Notes: generated by a model not told the origin, from the letters alone. Counted from the first letter of the stretch, positions 8,396 through 16,555 are shown. The stretch: 62,824 bases of DNA from Actinophytocola sp. (GCF_009379765.1 NZ_WHTD01000028.1:1-62824), one strand, 5' to 3'. Program-made: numbers and translations.

Positions 8396-8646
8396 CGCGC
8401 CTCTGTCACGGTGTTGGTCACGGCGTCGGTTCCGGTGTCGCGGTGCAGCCGGACGTACCGCCGGCAGCCCGCCGTGTGATACCAACGTTCCTCGACCGCA
8501 CCAAGAGGGTTGCGCCGCAGGTAAAGGTAGGCGCGCCACTCCTCGGGCGTCGCGGTGGCGGGATCCGGCCGCGGCGTCACCTCGCCCAAGTACCGGAACT
8601 CGGTCACGTTGCGGGGACCGCACCACGCGCAGGGCAGCTCGATCAT
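8392..8646 (-). CDS. soxD: Sarcosine oxidase delta subunit
   Basis: An 84-residue SoxD protein. The zinc ligands C6 and C9 (LPCAWCGPRN) and H57 and C61 (WYHTAGCRRY) are all present. The family hallmark EWRAYLYLRRNPLGAVEERW sits between them. The delta subunit is a structural zinc subunit of the heterotetrameric enzyme. The start overlaps the soxB stop (TGATG) and the stop overlaps the soxA start (ATGA), so the order soxB-soxD-soxA is translationally coupled. Confidence 0.92.
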   Translation of the reverse strand: MIELPCAWCGPRNVTEFRYLGEVTPRPDPATATPEEWRAYLYLRRNPLGAVEERWYHTAGCRRYVRLHRDTGTDAVTNTVTEAR

Positions 8647-9911
8647 CAGTGGCCCACCGCCGCCGCGCCCTTCTCGCCGACGAGCTCACCGGAGTCAAAC
8701 CGATCCAGGCCGAACGCCGCGATGATCTCCGGTGTCCGTCCACTTGCGACACACTCGGCCATCGCCTCGCCGGACACCGGACCGGCCTTGAATCCGTAGG
8801 TCCCCCACCCGACGTCCACATAGAACCCCTCAACAGGGGTGGGGCCCATGATCGGCGAGAAGTCCGGGGTCATGTCACACAGCCCGGCCCACTGGCGCAG
8901 CAGGCGAACCTTCGACAGCGCGGGCATCAGCTCCAGCACGTGGCCGGCCAGGCCTTCGGCGAACTCCAGCGAGCCGCTGGTCGAGTAGGAGGCGAAAGGG
9001 TCCACGCTGGCGCCGAACACCAGCTCGCCGCGATCGGTCTGGCTCACGTAGACGTGCAGGGTGCCGGATACCAACACCGTGTCCAAGAACGGCCGCACCG
9101 GCTCGGTCACCGCCGCCTGCAGCGGGAACGTGGTCACCGGCAGTCGCACCCCGGCCAAGTCGGAAACCAGCGTGGCCCAGCCGGCGGTCGCGTTCACCAC
9201 GACCGACGTGGCGATCCGGCCACGGTTGGTGCGCACCCCGGTGACCCGGCCGTTCGCGACGTCGATGCCGGTCACCTCGGTCTGCTGGTGCAGGTGCACG
9301 CCCAGGGCGTCGGCGCCGCGCGCGTAGCCCCATACGACCGCGTCGTGCCGGATGATTCCGCCCGGCGGGTGGTACAGCGCGCCCAAGATCGGGTAGCGGG
9401 CATCGCGCGAGACGTCCAGGTAGGGCACCAGCTTCGCGATCTCGCCCGGCCCGATCACCTCGGAGTCGACGCCCTGCAGCTTGTTGACCTCGGCACGCCA
9501 GCGCATGGTGCGCAGCGAGCCGTCGTTGTGGGCCAGCGTCAGATGGCCGCGGCGAGAGAACATCACGTTGTAGTTCAGGTCCGCCGCGAGCGTCCGGTAG
9601 AGGGAGAGCGAGCGGTCGTAGAACCGCACGCCCTCCGGCGTGAGGTAGTTGGACCGCAGGATCGCCGTGTTCCGTCCCGACCCGCCGCCACCGAGATAAC
9701 CCTTCTCCAGCACCGCGATATCGCGCACGCCATGATTGGCGGCGAGGTAGTAGGCGGTGGCCAGACCGTGCACGCCGCCGCCGACGATCACCACGTCGTA
9801 GCGGTCCTTGAGCGGATGCGACTGCCAGGCTCGCGGCCAGTCGGCGCCGGTCAACCCGTGCCGCAGCAGGCTGAGCGCGGAGTACCGCTTCCCGTTGCAC
9901 CTTCCGCGCAC
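8646..9911 (-). CDS. soxB: Sarcosine oxidase beta subunit
   Basis: A 421-residue flavoprotein starting at GTG 9911 with GGAGG eight bases upstream. RYDVVIVGGGVHGLATAYYL (about 38-56) binds FAD. GGGGSGRNTAILRSNYLTPE is the SoxB signature. H189 in IIRHDAVVWGYARG matches, as far as I recall, the histidine that carries covalent FMN in characterised heterotetrameric enzymes. The C terminus DVGWGTYGFKAGPVSGEAMA is the family FAD-closing loop. It is the substrate-oxidising subunit that makes formaldehyde or methylene-THF, glycine and hydrogen peroxide from sarcosine. First gene of the operon, transcribed from the region holding a candidate IclR operator at 10008. Confidence 0.92.
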   Translation of the reverse strand: MRGRCNGKRYSALSLLRHGLTGADWPRAWQSHPLKDRYDVVIVGGGVHGLATAYYLAANHGVRDIAVLEKGYLGGGGSGRNTAILRSNYLTPEGVRFYDRSLSLYRTLAADLNYNVMFSRRGHLTLAHNDGSLRTMRWRAEVNKLQGVDSEVIGPGEIAKLVPYLDVSRDARYPILGALYHPPGGIIRHDAVVWGYARGADALGVHLHQQTEVTGIDVANGRVTGVRTNRGRIATSVVVNATAGWATLVSDLAGVRLPVTTFPLQAAVTEPVRPFLDTVLVSGTLHVYVSQTDRGELVFGASVDPFASYSTSGSLEFAEGLAGHVLELMPALSKVRLLRQWAGLCDMTPDFSPIMGPTPVEGFYVDVGWGTYGFKAGPVSGEAMAECVASGRTPEIIAAFGLDRFDSGELVGEKGAAAVGH

Positions 9912-10007
9912 GACCTGGCCTCCCCGAGCTCGGCGTCTCGCCGGTCACGCCTCGCTGTGTGACCGCGCCGTCGACGCTACCGGGAGCGAGTGCCTACCAC
10001 GATCTTG

Positions 10008-10024
10008 CTTGCATATGGAGCAAC
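10008..10024. promoter_or_regulatory. Candidate IclR operator upstream of soxB
   Basis: CTTGCATATGGAGCAAC, a 5+7+5 imperfect inverted repeat (CTTGC ... GCAAC). The same layout with the same arms recurs upstream of the iclR gene at 11065-11081; 13 of 17 bases agree. It lies about 100 bases before the soxB start. The rest of 9912-10214 holds no gene that I can support. Confidence 0.5.
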
Positions 10025-10214
10025 ATTTGTCTACCCGCCCGGCTTGCTGACGAAGCATTCGTCGACGAGCCGGTCCCGGGGTCCCGGGCAAGGACCGCTG
10101 TCCCCCGTCGATCTTGACCGAGAGTTCCATGATGGTCTCAGGGTTCGCCTGCTGCGAGGGTCGGCCTGCCCTATCCAGTTGCCGACCAGAACTTCGACCG
10201 CGACGGCTGGGCGA

Positions 10215-11024
10215 TCACGAACTTTTCCTGGGTACGATCTTCACGGGCGCCTCGAGACCGTCCCACCCGAGATTCTTCGACAGATACCCGGCTGCGGCCT
10301 TCACCTGACGACCGGCGGACTCCAGGTCGTGGGCGATGCGGAACTTCGGACCCGAGATGTTGATGGCCGCAACGATCCGACCGCGGAAGTCCCGCACTGG
10401 TGCGGCGGTAGCGGCGAGGTCGGTGTCGAACTCGTCGATGCAGGTGGAGAACCCCTTGGCCGCGGCGCGCTGGACCCGGCCGATGAAGTCCTCCACGGTG
10501 CGGGGCGCTTTGGGCCCGCGCGCCACCAGTCGCACGCGGCCGAGAAGCTCGCGAATATCGTTCGCGGACATATCGAACAGCAAGGCCTGTCCGCATGAGG
10601 TGGCGTGCACCGGAGTGGCGTGGCCGACGAGGCTCACGGTCTGCACCGAACGTGTGGCGTTCTCCGAAAGGAGGGTGAGTGCGTCGGTGCCGTCCCGCAC
10701 GGACAGGTGCACCCGCTCGCCGACCGTGCGGACCAGACCACGCATGATCTCAGGCGCGCAGGCGAGCAGCTGGTGGTCACCGGCGCGGGCGGCCAAGGAA
10801 AAGAAGCGCCAGCCAAGCCGGTAGCCGAGCGTATCGGGGTCTCGGTCCACCAGCCCGGACTCCGCAAGGGTCTTGAGTGTCCGGGAGACCTGGCTCTTCT
10901 CCCGGCCAACAACGCGAGCCGTCTCGATCACGCCCATGGTACGTTGATCGCCGGGATCCCACTCCCCCAACGCCGTCAGGATGGCGATCACCCGCCACAC
11001 GCTGTTCGTGCCTTCCTCTGCCAT
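10215..11024 (-). CDS. IclR-family transcriptional regulator
   Basis: A 269-residue regulator. Residues about 5-70 form the winged HTH (VIETARVVGREKSQVSRTLK then ESGLVDRD). The C-terminal effector domain carries HLSVRDGTDALTLLS, HATSCGQALLFD and AINISGPKFRIAHDLE, all family-typical. IclR proteins bind small carboxylates and act as repressor or activator of nearby catabolic genes. It sits between the nitrilase gene and soxB on the same strand, and candidate operators lie before both soxB and itself. I infer control of the sarcosine-oxidase island with autoregulation. Confidence 0.88.
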   Translation of the reverse strand: MAEEGTNSVWRVIAILTALGEWDPGDQRTMGVIETARVVGREKSQVSRTLKTLAESGLVDRDPDTLGYRLGWRFFSLAARAGDHQLLACAPEIMRGLVRTVGERVHLSVRDGTDALTLLSENATRSVQTVSLVGHATPVHATSCGQALLFDMSANDIRELLGRVRLVARGPKAPRTVEDFIGRVQRAAAKGFSTCIDEFDTDLAATAAPVRDFRGRIVAAINISGPKFRIAHDLESAGRQVKAAAGYLSKNLGWDGLEAPVKIVPRKSS

Positions 11025-11064
11025 GCGGCTATCGTTCGCAGGCGTCGCGTAGCCGGCAACTAGG

Positions 11065-11081
11065 CTTGCGAATGCAGCAAC
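11065..11081. promoter_or_regulatory. Candidate IclR operator upstream of iclR
   Basis: CTTGCGAATGCAGCAAC, the second copy of the 17-bp inverted repeat also found before soxB. It is 41 bases before the iclR start codon, in the 120-bp gap between the nitrilase stop and iclR. Arms are identical to the other copy and only the 7-base centre differs. Confidence 0.5.
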
Positions 11082-11144
11082 TGGGCCGGCGCACCCCGCG
11101 GCCCATTGTATTCGATCTGGACTTCCTAGACTGTGACGAGGCGT

Positions 11145-11987
11145 TCATACGTCGCCGCCCTCGTCTACCAGTCGTTTTACCTCACGCTGCACCAGGCCCA
11201 GCCGGGCCTCCGAGATCAACGGAAGCGTTCGGCGCACCCATCGAGCCTTGGTCAGGTCGATGTCTGCGACCAACACAGCCGGCTCGCCCATCGGTGCCTG
11301 CGCCACGATCGAACCGAGCGGGTCGATCAGCCGTGAGCCACCCCAGAAGGTCGCGCCGCGCTCCTCACCCACCCGGTTCACGAACCCGACCCAGGTCTGC
11401 TGCATCCGCGCGACATGCCGCAGCAGGTCCTGCCAGTAGTCCACGTTGTCCAGCATCGTGCCGCGTGGCGTGGTGCTGACACTGTTGGTCGGCGTGAGCA
11501 GCGCATACGCGCCGTCCTGCACCGCAAGCCATGGCAGCACCGGCTGCCAGAAGTCGTTGCACACCAACACTGCCATCCGCCCGAACCGGGTGTCGAACGC
11601 TCGCATCGCCTGCCCAGGAGTGAAATGCTTGCGTTCCTCCCACGTCAGATACGTCGGCAGGAACAGCTTGCGATGCACGTGGACGACCCGCCCGCCGGAC
11701 ACATAGACCGCCGAGTTGTACCGGCGCAGGTCGCCGTCCTCGTAGAGGCCAACGAGTATGTCGGGCCCAATCTCGGACAGCTCCGTCACCCGCCGATCGT
11801 CGGCGGCCACCGACACGTCCTCGTCCAGGGCGCCCAGCGTGTACCCGTGCAGGTTCAGCTCCGGAAATATCACCAGATCGGCGTCCTGCGCGGCGGCCTG
11901 TTTGATCGCTGCTCGCGCGGTCTCCAAGTTGGCCTCGAAATCGCCCAGCACGCAGTCCGTCTGCGCCAGCGCCACCCGCATTGTCAC
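11145..11987 (-). CDS. Nitrilase-family carbon-nitrogen hydrolase
   Basis: A 280-residue enzyme with the catalytic triad of the superfamily: E43 (VIFPELNLHGY), K107 (VHRKLFLP) and C143 (VLVCNDFW). Members hydrolyse amides, N-carbamoyl compounds or nitriles via a Cys-thioester. The N terminus MRVALAQTDCVLGDFEANL resembles the glutaminase domain of NAD synthetase and omega-amidases more than true nitrilases. It is located upstream of iclR in the same direction, so it may release an amino compound for the sarcosine-oxidase pathway; the substrate is not readable. An in-frame ATG two codons later is an alternative start. Confidence 0.85.
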   Translation of the reverse strand: MTMRVALAQTDCVLGDFEANLETARAAIKQAAAQDADLVIFPELNLHGYTLGALDEDVSVAADDRRVTELSEIGPDILVGLYEDGDLRRYNSAVYVSGGRVVHVHRKLFLPTYLTWEERKHFTPGQAMRAFDTRFGRMAVLVCNDFWQPVLPWLAVQDGAYALLTPTNSVSTTPRGTMLDNVDYWQDLLRHVARMQQTWVGFVNRVGEERGATFWGGSRLIDPLGSIVAQAPMGEPAVLVADIDLTKARWVRRTLPLISEARLGLVQREVKRLVDEGGDV

Positions 11988-12182
11988 ACCCCCGGAAGCA
12001 AGCTGAGCCCTCCGGCGTCACGGTAACACCGCGAGATCGCCAGAACGGTCCCCCGGCCGTTGATCACACAGCCGAGATCAGCTCGCGGCGAGAGGACCAA
12101 CCGTTCGCGGCCATGTAGGCGGCCTGCATGTGCGCTGCGACGGTGGGACCGTTCGGTGCTGGCTGTCGGCGGGCTCGTGGGT

Positions 12183-12390
12183 CCGAGGTGGGTTTCGCGG
12201 AGTTCGTCCATGAAGGCCTCCCAGACCGGTGTGCCGCCGGCGGCACGCACCTCCGTCCGGGCGGCGTACTCCTCTGCCACGGGAAGGTGTCGGATCCCCC
12301 AGGCGCTGAGTTGGGCGAGGACGGGGACCAGCTCGATCGCCTGCTCGGTGAGGCTGTAGGTGACCTTCTGCTTGTGCGAGGATCGTCGGC
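12183..12390 (-). pseudogene. HxlR-family regulator, C-terminal remnant
   Basis: Minus-strand translation gives KQKVTYSLTEQAIELVPVLA, then LSAWGIRHLPVAEEYAA and GTPVWEAFMDELRETHLG, which is the end of an HxlR-type (DUF24) winged-helix regulator. The recognition helices that should precede it are gone; sequence identity stops near 12390, where an IS21 remnant begins on the other strand. No start codon or N-terminal half remains, so it is a broken gene. Confidence 0.7.
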
Positions 12391-12403
12391 CTTGGTCCGG
12401 TCC

Positions 12404-12552
12404 CTGATCCTGACCTCGAACCGCTCACCAGTCGACTGGTATCCACTGTTCCCAACCCCGTCGTCGCGGAATCCCTACTCGACCGACTGATCAACAACAG
12501 CCACCAACTCCTCATGAACGGAGTCAGCTACCGACCCGACAAACTCCCCCCG
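12404..12552 (+). pseudogene. IS21-type istB (transposition helper ATPase) C-terminal fragment
   Basis: LILTSNRSPVDWYPLFP followed, after a one-base loss near 12452, by NPVVAESLLDRLINNSHQLL and MNGVSYRPDKLP. This is the conserved end of IstB-like ATP-binding proteins of IS21 elements. The Walker motifs and the istA gene are absent. It abuts the HxlR remnant, so an IS21 element probably landed in that gene and then decayed. Confidence 0.65.
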
Positions 12553-12652
12553 TTTCGGCGCTGCAAGAAGCCTGATCTCACGTGGACTGCGAGCTGCCGT
12601 CCGCATCCTGGGGACCGTCAGGCAGGCAACTGGCCGTCGTTACTGTGACGGC

Positions 12653-13003
12653 ATGGCCGACTACCTGTACGCAGGCATCGCAGTCAACGACTACGCAGCG
12701 GCACTGGCCTGGTACGAACGCCTGTTCGGCCGCCCACCAACCTTCTTTCCGCACGACACAGAGGCCGTGTGGGAGCTCGCGGAATATCGCTCGGTGTACG
12801 TCGTACAGCGGCCCGAGCACGCCGGCCACGCCCTACACACCATCCTCGTCGACGACCTCGACGCCGTCGTCGCTCAGATCGCCGAACGAGGACTGGACCC
12901 CACGAAGCGCGAGACCTACTCGAACGGCGTGCGCAAGACCACCTACCACGATCCCGACGGAAACGAGATCGGGTTCGGCGGCGCCCCACTCCAATCGAGC
13001 TAA
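12653..13003 (+). CDS. VOC-family (glyoxalase/bleomycin-resistance fold) protein
   Basis: A 116-residue single-domain VOC protein. YAGIAVNDYAAALAWYERLF is the first beta-alpha module and YHDPDGNEIGFGGAPL the closing strand with the usual metal-ligand Glu position. Such proteins act as lyases, dioxygenases or drug-binding proteins; the substrate cannot be inferred. It is convergent with the hydrolase gene 8 bases further on. Confidence 0.8.
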   Translation: MADYLYAGIAVNDYAAALAWYERLFGRPPTFFPHDTEAVWELAEYRSVYVVQRPEHAGHALHTILVDDLDAVVAQIAERGLDPTKRETYSNGVRKTTYHDPDGNEIGFGGAPLQSS

Positions 13004-13011
13004 CGAGCCGG

Positions 13012-13764
13012 CTACGCGGCTGCCACGTAAGCCTCGACCAGGTGGCGGGTGAGGAAGCGCCCGGAGCTCTCCAGCTCGAGCGCGGGTACGTCCCGGTGGC
13101 CGCCGGGGTTCGCATGCAAGGTCTTCTCCGGCGAGGCGAAGGCGTCGAACAGCGCCAGGCCCGACGCCCGCGGGACCATCTCGTCGTCCCACTGGAGCAG
13201 GAACCGGATCGGGACGGTGATCCGGGAAGCAGCATCGGCCAGGGACTCGTGACTCGCCAGGCCGAAGACCGCCGCGGTGATCCTCGGCTCGACCGCTACG
13301 AGCGGCACGCCTATGCCGGTGCCCATCGACACGCCCCAGTAGCCGACCGGACCTGCGCCGACGTCGTCGAGGTGCTGGAGGGCGTCCAATGTGATCCGCC
13401 ACTCGGGGACGGCCAGGTCCGCCAATGCGGCGTTGTACTCGGCCAGCGGGCCGGCGATGGGCTCGCCTGCCGCCACCCGCTCCCTGACGACCGCGAGCAA
13501 CCGGTCACCTTCCTCGTTCTTCGGGCGGTCGCCGTGCAACGGGGCGTCTATGGCCGCTGCCGCGAGGCCGCGGGTCGTCGCGTAGTGGTGGGCGTGGGCC
13601 AGTACGGCCGGGGCCTTCTTGTGCTGGCCGCCACCGTGGCCCAGCAGGACCAACGGGCGGCTGCCGGCGGCGTCGGCGGGGGTCCAGAGGACGCCGGAGA
13701 TCTCGCCGAGGGTGAAGAGACGTTCCGAGACGCCGTTCGAGGTCGTCTCCGAGATGAACCGCAT
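13012..13764 (-). CDS. Alpha/beta hydrolase (dienelactone-hydrolase-like)
   Basis: A 250-residue cytosolic alpha/beta hydrolase. The oxyanion region is LVLLGHGGGQHKK. The nucleophile elbow is GYWGVSMGTGIG, the acid is in FLLQWDDEMVPR and the His in NPGGHRDVPA, so all three catalytic residues are in order. An esterase or lactonase role is likely; the substrate is unknown. It stands alone between decayed DNA on both sides. Confidence 0.82.
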   Translation of the reverse strand: MRFISETTSNGVSERLFTLGEISGVLWTPADAAGSRPLVLLGHGGGQHKKAPAVLAHAHHYATTRGLAAAAIDAPLHGDRPKNEEGDRLLAVVRERVAAGEPIAGPLAEYNAALADLAVPEWRITLDALQHLDDVGAGPVGYWGVSMGTGIGVPLVAVEPRITAAVFGLASHESLADAASRITVPIRFLLQWDDEMVPRASGLALFDAFASPEKTLHANPGGHRDVPALELESSGRFLTRHLVEAYVAAA

Positions 13765-13930
13765 GGGTGCGTTGCCTTTCGGGATGCCGTATGGGCACTC
13801 CCGGGGCCACCTATGTCAGATGGACCGCACAGCGTGAGGGAGGGGAGCACCCAGCCTGATAGCGGTAATGGGTCTCACCTCCTCCGGTCGATCACCGCGG
13901 TGTGGCCGGACGGGCGTGGTTCCACCCGGC

Positions 13931-14055
13931 CGTGTCGTCCCGTGGCATCGCCGTGTCGTCCCCTGGCATCGCCGTGTCGTCCCGTGGCATCGCCGTGTCG
14001 TCCCGTGGCATCGCCGTGTCGTCCCCTGGCATCGCCGTGTCGTCCCGTGGCGATG
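13931..14055. repeat. 21-bp minisatellite, five copies plus a partial one
   Basis: Unit CGTGTCGTCCCGTGGCATCG plus C, repeated at 13931, 13952, 13973, 13994, 14015 and (partial) 14036. Copies alternate between CCCGTGG and CCCCTGG. The period is 7 codons, so long open frames run through on both strands, but none has protein-like sequence. It lies in the gene-free stretch 13765-14459, which otherwise holds a second minisatellite and a gene fragment. Confidence 0.95.
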
Positions 14056-14080
14056 ACGGCAGGTGTGACGCCACACTGGT

Positions 14081-14149
14081 ACGCCAGAAGCCAACTCGAC
14101 CAACGCCAGAGGCCAACTCGGGCACGCCAGAGGCCAACTCGACGACGCC
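14081..14149. repeat. Second short minisatellite, three copies of about 21 bp
   Basis: ACGCCAGAGGCCAACTCG recurs at 14081 (one mismatch), 14103 and 14124, with a start of a fourth at 14145. Intergenic; unrelated in sequence to the array at 13931 but of the same period. Confidence 0.85.
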
Positions 14150-14218
14150 ACCGGACGACACGGGCACGTCCGAGGCCGGGTCGGACAGGAGCACCGACAG
14201 CAGCGGCCCGCCGCGCCG

Positions 14219-14362
14219 GACCAGCCCGCGCGCGAGCTCGTCCGGCAGGACCGGCTGCACATCCCGCTCGGCGCGGTACTGCCGTGGACGAACGTCGACG
14301 AGGCGGCCGGCAGGCTCACCGCGCAGGGCGTGGACGGCAAGATCGTCCTCACGGTGCACTGA
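14219..14362 (+). pseudogene. C-terminal fragment of a zinc-type alcohol dehydrogenase / quinone oxidoreductase
   Basis: Reading to the TGA at 14360 gives DQPARELVRQDRLHIPLGAV, then LPWTNVDEAAGRLTAQGV and DGKIVLTVH. This is the exact type of ending seen in MDR-superfamily oxidoreductases (last helix plus GKIVL strand). Nothing upstream belongs to the family: minisatellite DNA begins directly before it. It is a remnant of a lost gene. Confidence 0.75.
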
Positions 14363-14459
14363 CCGCCGCGTGCCGGGCCGGTGGCGGCTGGTCGATCGCG
14401 GGACGAGGTGGGAGTGGGTTCGGGTGGGTGGGGGGACCACCCGAACCCACTCCGTCCGG

Positions 14460-15263
14460 TCAGTTACCCGGGGCGGGCGTGGCGCCGTCGGGGGGAACGG
14501 CGGTTGGGGTGCCGGTCGCGGGGCTGACCGGAGCGTGTGCCCGGCTGGAGGGTGTCTGCGGCCGCGAGCTCGGCGGGTCGCCGGCGTGGCCGTTGCCGGG
14601 ATCGGTCGGCGTCGGAAGGTCGGTCGGCTTGCCGTCCGGGTGCTCCGCCGCGGGGTCGTCCGCGGCGGCGGCCACCGCGTCGCAGTACTCGGGGACGTTC
14701 TCCGCGCCATTGGCCGCCTCGACCAGGGCGGTGAACGCGGGGCTGTCGAGCGCCTTGCCCGGGCTGGTGCCCACCTTGGCCTCGTAGGCCTTGCACAACC
14801 CGACCATCGACGGCGACGGGTCGCCGCCCGGGTCGGCCGGCTTGCCGGCGTCCGAGGGCCGCCCGCTCGGGGTGGCCTCGGCCGGTTTCGAGCTGGCGAC
14901 CGCGGGAGGGTCGGCCGGGGTCTCGGTCCAGGGCGTGGGCAGGGCACCGCTCGTCGCGGCGAGCACGACGCCGGTGGTGCTCGCGGCGGCCAGGATGGCG
15001 GCGACCTTGACGGTGAGGATCTTCGCCAGGGTGGACTTGATCATGGATGGTCTCCGGGGTTCGGGTACGTGGTCGAGCTGAGCGGCGTCCCGGAAGGCGG
15101 TCAGTGCCGCCCGCTCCCCGGTCAACTCCTCCGGGTACGCGGGCGCGGCCGCCACGCGCAGCACCGCCGCGAGCGGCCGTGCCGCATCGACGGCGGCCGG
15201 CTCGCCGGCCAACAACCGCTCGGCGGCGTGCCGGTCGACTCCACGTGATCGGTAGCTACTCAT
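14460..15263 (-). CDS. Sigma-factor-coupled membrane-anchored protein, Pro/Thr-rich tail
   Basis: A 267-residue protein whose ATG overlaps the stop of the sigma-factor gene (ATGA at 15260-15263). Residues 1-70 are cytoplasmic and basic. A single membrane segment follows (AKILTVKVAAILAAASTTGV, about 83-102), then a Pro/Ser/Thr-rich extracytoplasmic part containing MVGLCKAYEAKVG and ENVPEYCDAVAAA with two conserved-looking cysteines. I recall similar proteins paired with ECF sigma factors in actinobacteria. An anti-sigma or sensor role is inference from coupling and topology; no zinc anti-sigma motif (HxxxCxxC) is present. Confidence 0.7.
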   Translation of the reverse strand: MSSYRSRGVDRHAAERLLAGEPAAVDAARPLAAVLRVAAAPAYPEELTGERAALTAFRDAAQLDHVPEPRRPSMIKSTLAKILTVKVAAILAAASTTGVVLAATSGALPTPWTETPADPPAVASSKPAEATPSGRPSDAGKPADPGGDPSPSMVGLCKAYEAKVGTSPGKALDSPAFTALVEAANGAENVPEYCDAVAAAADDPAAEHPDGKPTDLPTPTDPGNGHAGDPPSSRPQTPSSRAHAPVSPATGTPTAVPPDGATPAPGN

Positions 15264-15889
15264 CTCGCCTCCTTTGGCGTCACGTGCTCGGTTCGCGTCA
15301 CATCCGGGTCGGCCGGCGCGGCCGCGGGCTGGGCGCGCTGGTCGAGCTGCGCGGCCAACCGGCGCAGGCCACGCCACGCCGCGGTCCGCACCGCTCCCGG
15401 TCGTTTGCCCATCACCCGCGCGGCGGCGTGGGTGTCCAGCCCGACCACCACGCGCAGGAGAACCGCCTCGGCCTGGTCCCTGGGCAGCGTGGCGATCAGC
15501 GCGACGGTCGCGTTGGTCGACGCGATCCGGATGGCCTGCTCGGCGGTGTCGTGGCCGTTCGGCATGTCCGCCAGCACGTCGGCGGACAGCCCGCCGACCG
15601 GGCGGCGCTGGTTGCGACGCACGTGGTCCAGCGCGCGGTGCCGGGCGATGCCGACCGCCCAGCCGCGGAACCCGGCCCCCTCGTCCCGGAACGAGCGGAT
15701 GTCCCGGGCGATCTGCAGCCAGGCCTCCGACGCGAGATCCTCGGCGTCGTCGCCGACCATCCCGCGCAGGTACCGCAGCAGACCGGGCTGCACCTCTCGG
15801 TACAGCACCCGGAACGCCTCCTGGTTCCCGTCGCGCGCCGCACGCACCGCGGCCGACAGGTCGGCCGATGCCGTGTGACCAGGTGTCAC
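15260..15889 (-). CDS. ECF-type RNA polymerase sigma factor
   Basis: A 209-residue sigma-70 family protein of the ECF group. Region 2 is RVLYREVQPGLLRYLRGM then DDAEDLASEAWLQIARDI; region 4 is LPRDQAEAVLLRVVVGLDTH with AARVMGKRPGAVRTAAWRGL as the DNA-reading helix-turn-helix. GTG 15889 is chosen because GAGGT lies six bases upstream and the chain begins right at the helix before region 2. It is coupled to the membrane-anchored partner downstream. Confidence 0.87.
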   Translation of the reverse strand: MTPGHTASADLSAAVRAARDGNQEAFRVLYREVQPGLLRYLRGMVGDDAEDLASEAWLQIARDIRSFRDEGAGFRGWAVGIARHRALDHVRRNQRRPVGGLSADVLADMPNGHDTAEQAIRIASTNATVALIATLPRDQAEAVLLRVVVGLDTHAAARVMGKRPGAVRTAAWRGLRRLAAQLDQRAQPAAAPADPDVTRTEHVTPKEAR

Positions 15890-16042
15890 GGAGTACCTCG
15901 AACTTCTGTGCGCCGGTGGTCGCACCACAGGTGCGCGACCGCGGCGCGACACTAGTTCCCATCCCACCAGTACTGGCGTAGGAGGCGCTGAATCCGTCAC
16001 ACCCCGCTGGTGGGGTCGACGGGCCACCGTCGAGGCCCGGTC

Positions 16043-16555
16043 CTACTCCCCCACCGGGCCGTCCGCGAGCTCCGACACTATGTCCAGCTGGCCCAGGTGG
16101 CGGGCGTACTCCTGGAGCAGGTGGAACAGGACCCGCTCCAGCGTCGGGGGCTCGCCGGACAGCTCGGCGGCCGGCCAGTCGGGGCCCGGGGCGCCGAGGG
16201 TCGACAGGTCGGTCCGCTCGACCACCGCGCGGGTGTGCGCGGCCTGGGTTCGCAGGGCCGCCACCACGGAGTCGAGCGTCTCGGTCGGGGCGACGTGCCA
16301 GCGACCGTCGAGCTCGTCGGCCCAGGGGTCGGGTAGTGGGCGGGCCTCGAAGCGCCACTCGATCCAGCGGCGTTCCACGTGGCGCACGTGGTTCAGCAGC
16401 TCCAGCGGGGTCCAGCCGGACGCGAGGCGGGACGTGTGCCGCTCGGCCGCCGGCATGCCGCGTACCTTGTCGATCGCGCGGTCGCGGAAGTAGTCCAGAT
16501 ACCCCAGGAACACGGCGGCGCGGTTCGCGGCCGGCGCGGTCGGCTCAGGGAACAT
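16043..16555 (-). CDS. DinB-like (DUF664) protein
   Basis: A 170-residue four-helix bundle protein of the DinB/DUF664 family. The metal-ligand histidines are in place: LLNHVRHVERRWIEWRF, and HLLQEYARHLGQLDIV near the end. The family includes mycothiol-dependent enzymes and proteins of unknown role. The start overlaps the kinase stop by 11 bases, so it is co-translated with the signalling gene. No direct evidence of its substrate. Confidence 0.82.
   Translation of the reverse strand: MFPEPTAPAANRAAVFLGYLDYFRDRAIDKVRGMPAAERHTSRLASGWTPLELLNHVRHVERRWIEWRFEARPLPDPWADELDGRWHVAPTETLDSVVAALRTQAAHTRAVVERTDLSTLGAPGPDWPAAELSGEPPTLERVLFHLLQEYARHLGQLDIVSELADGPVGE

Noticed and set aside
11145..11987. Assignment of the hydrolase as N-carbamoylsarcosine amidase of a creatinine pathway
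   Set aside because: Known N-carbamoylsarcosine amidase is of the isochorismatase fold; this protein is of the nitrilase fold, and no creatininase or hydantoinase is present.
13931..14055. CRISPR-like array
   Set aside because: The 21-bp units are contiguous without spacers, so it is a minisatellite. No cas genes nearby.
14460..16358. One 632-codon minus-strand protein
   Set aside because: The real genes are the 267-aa protein starting at 15263 and the sigma factor in another frame; upstream part is a shadow of the sigma and DinB genes.
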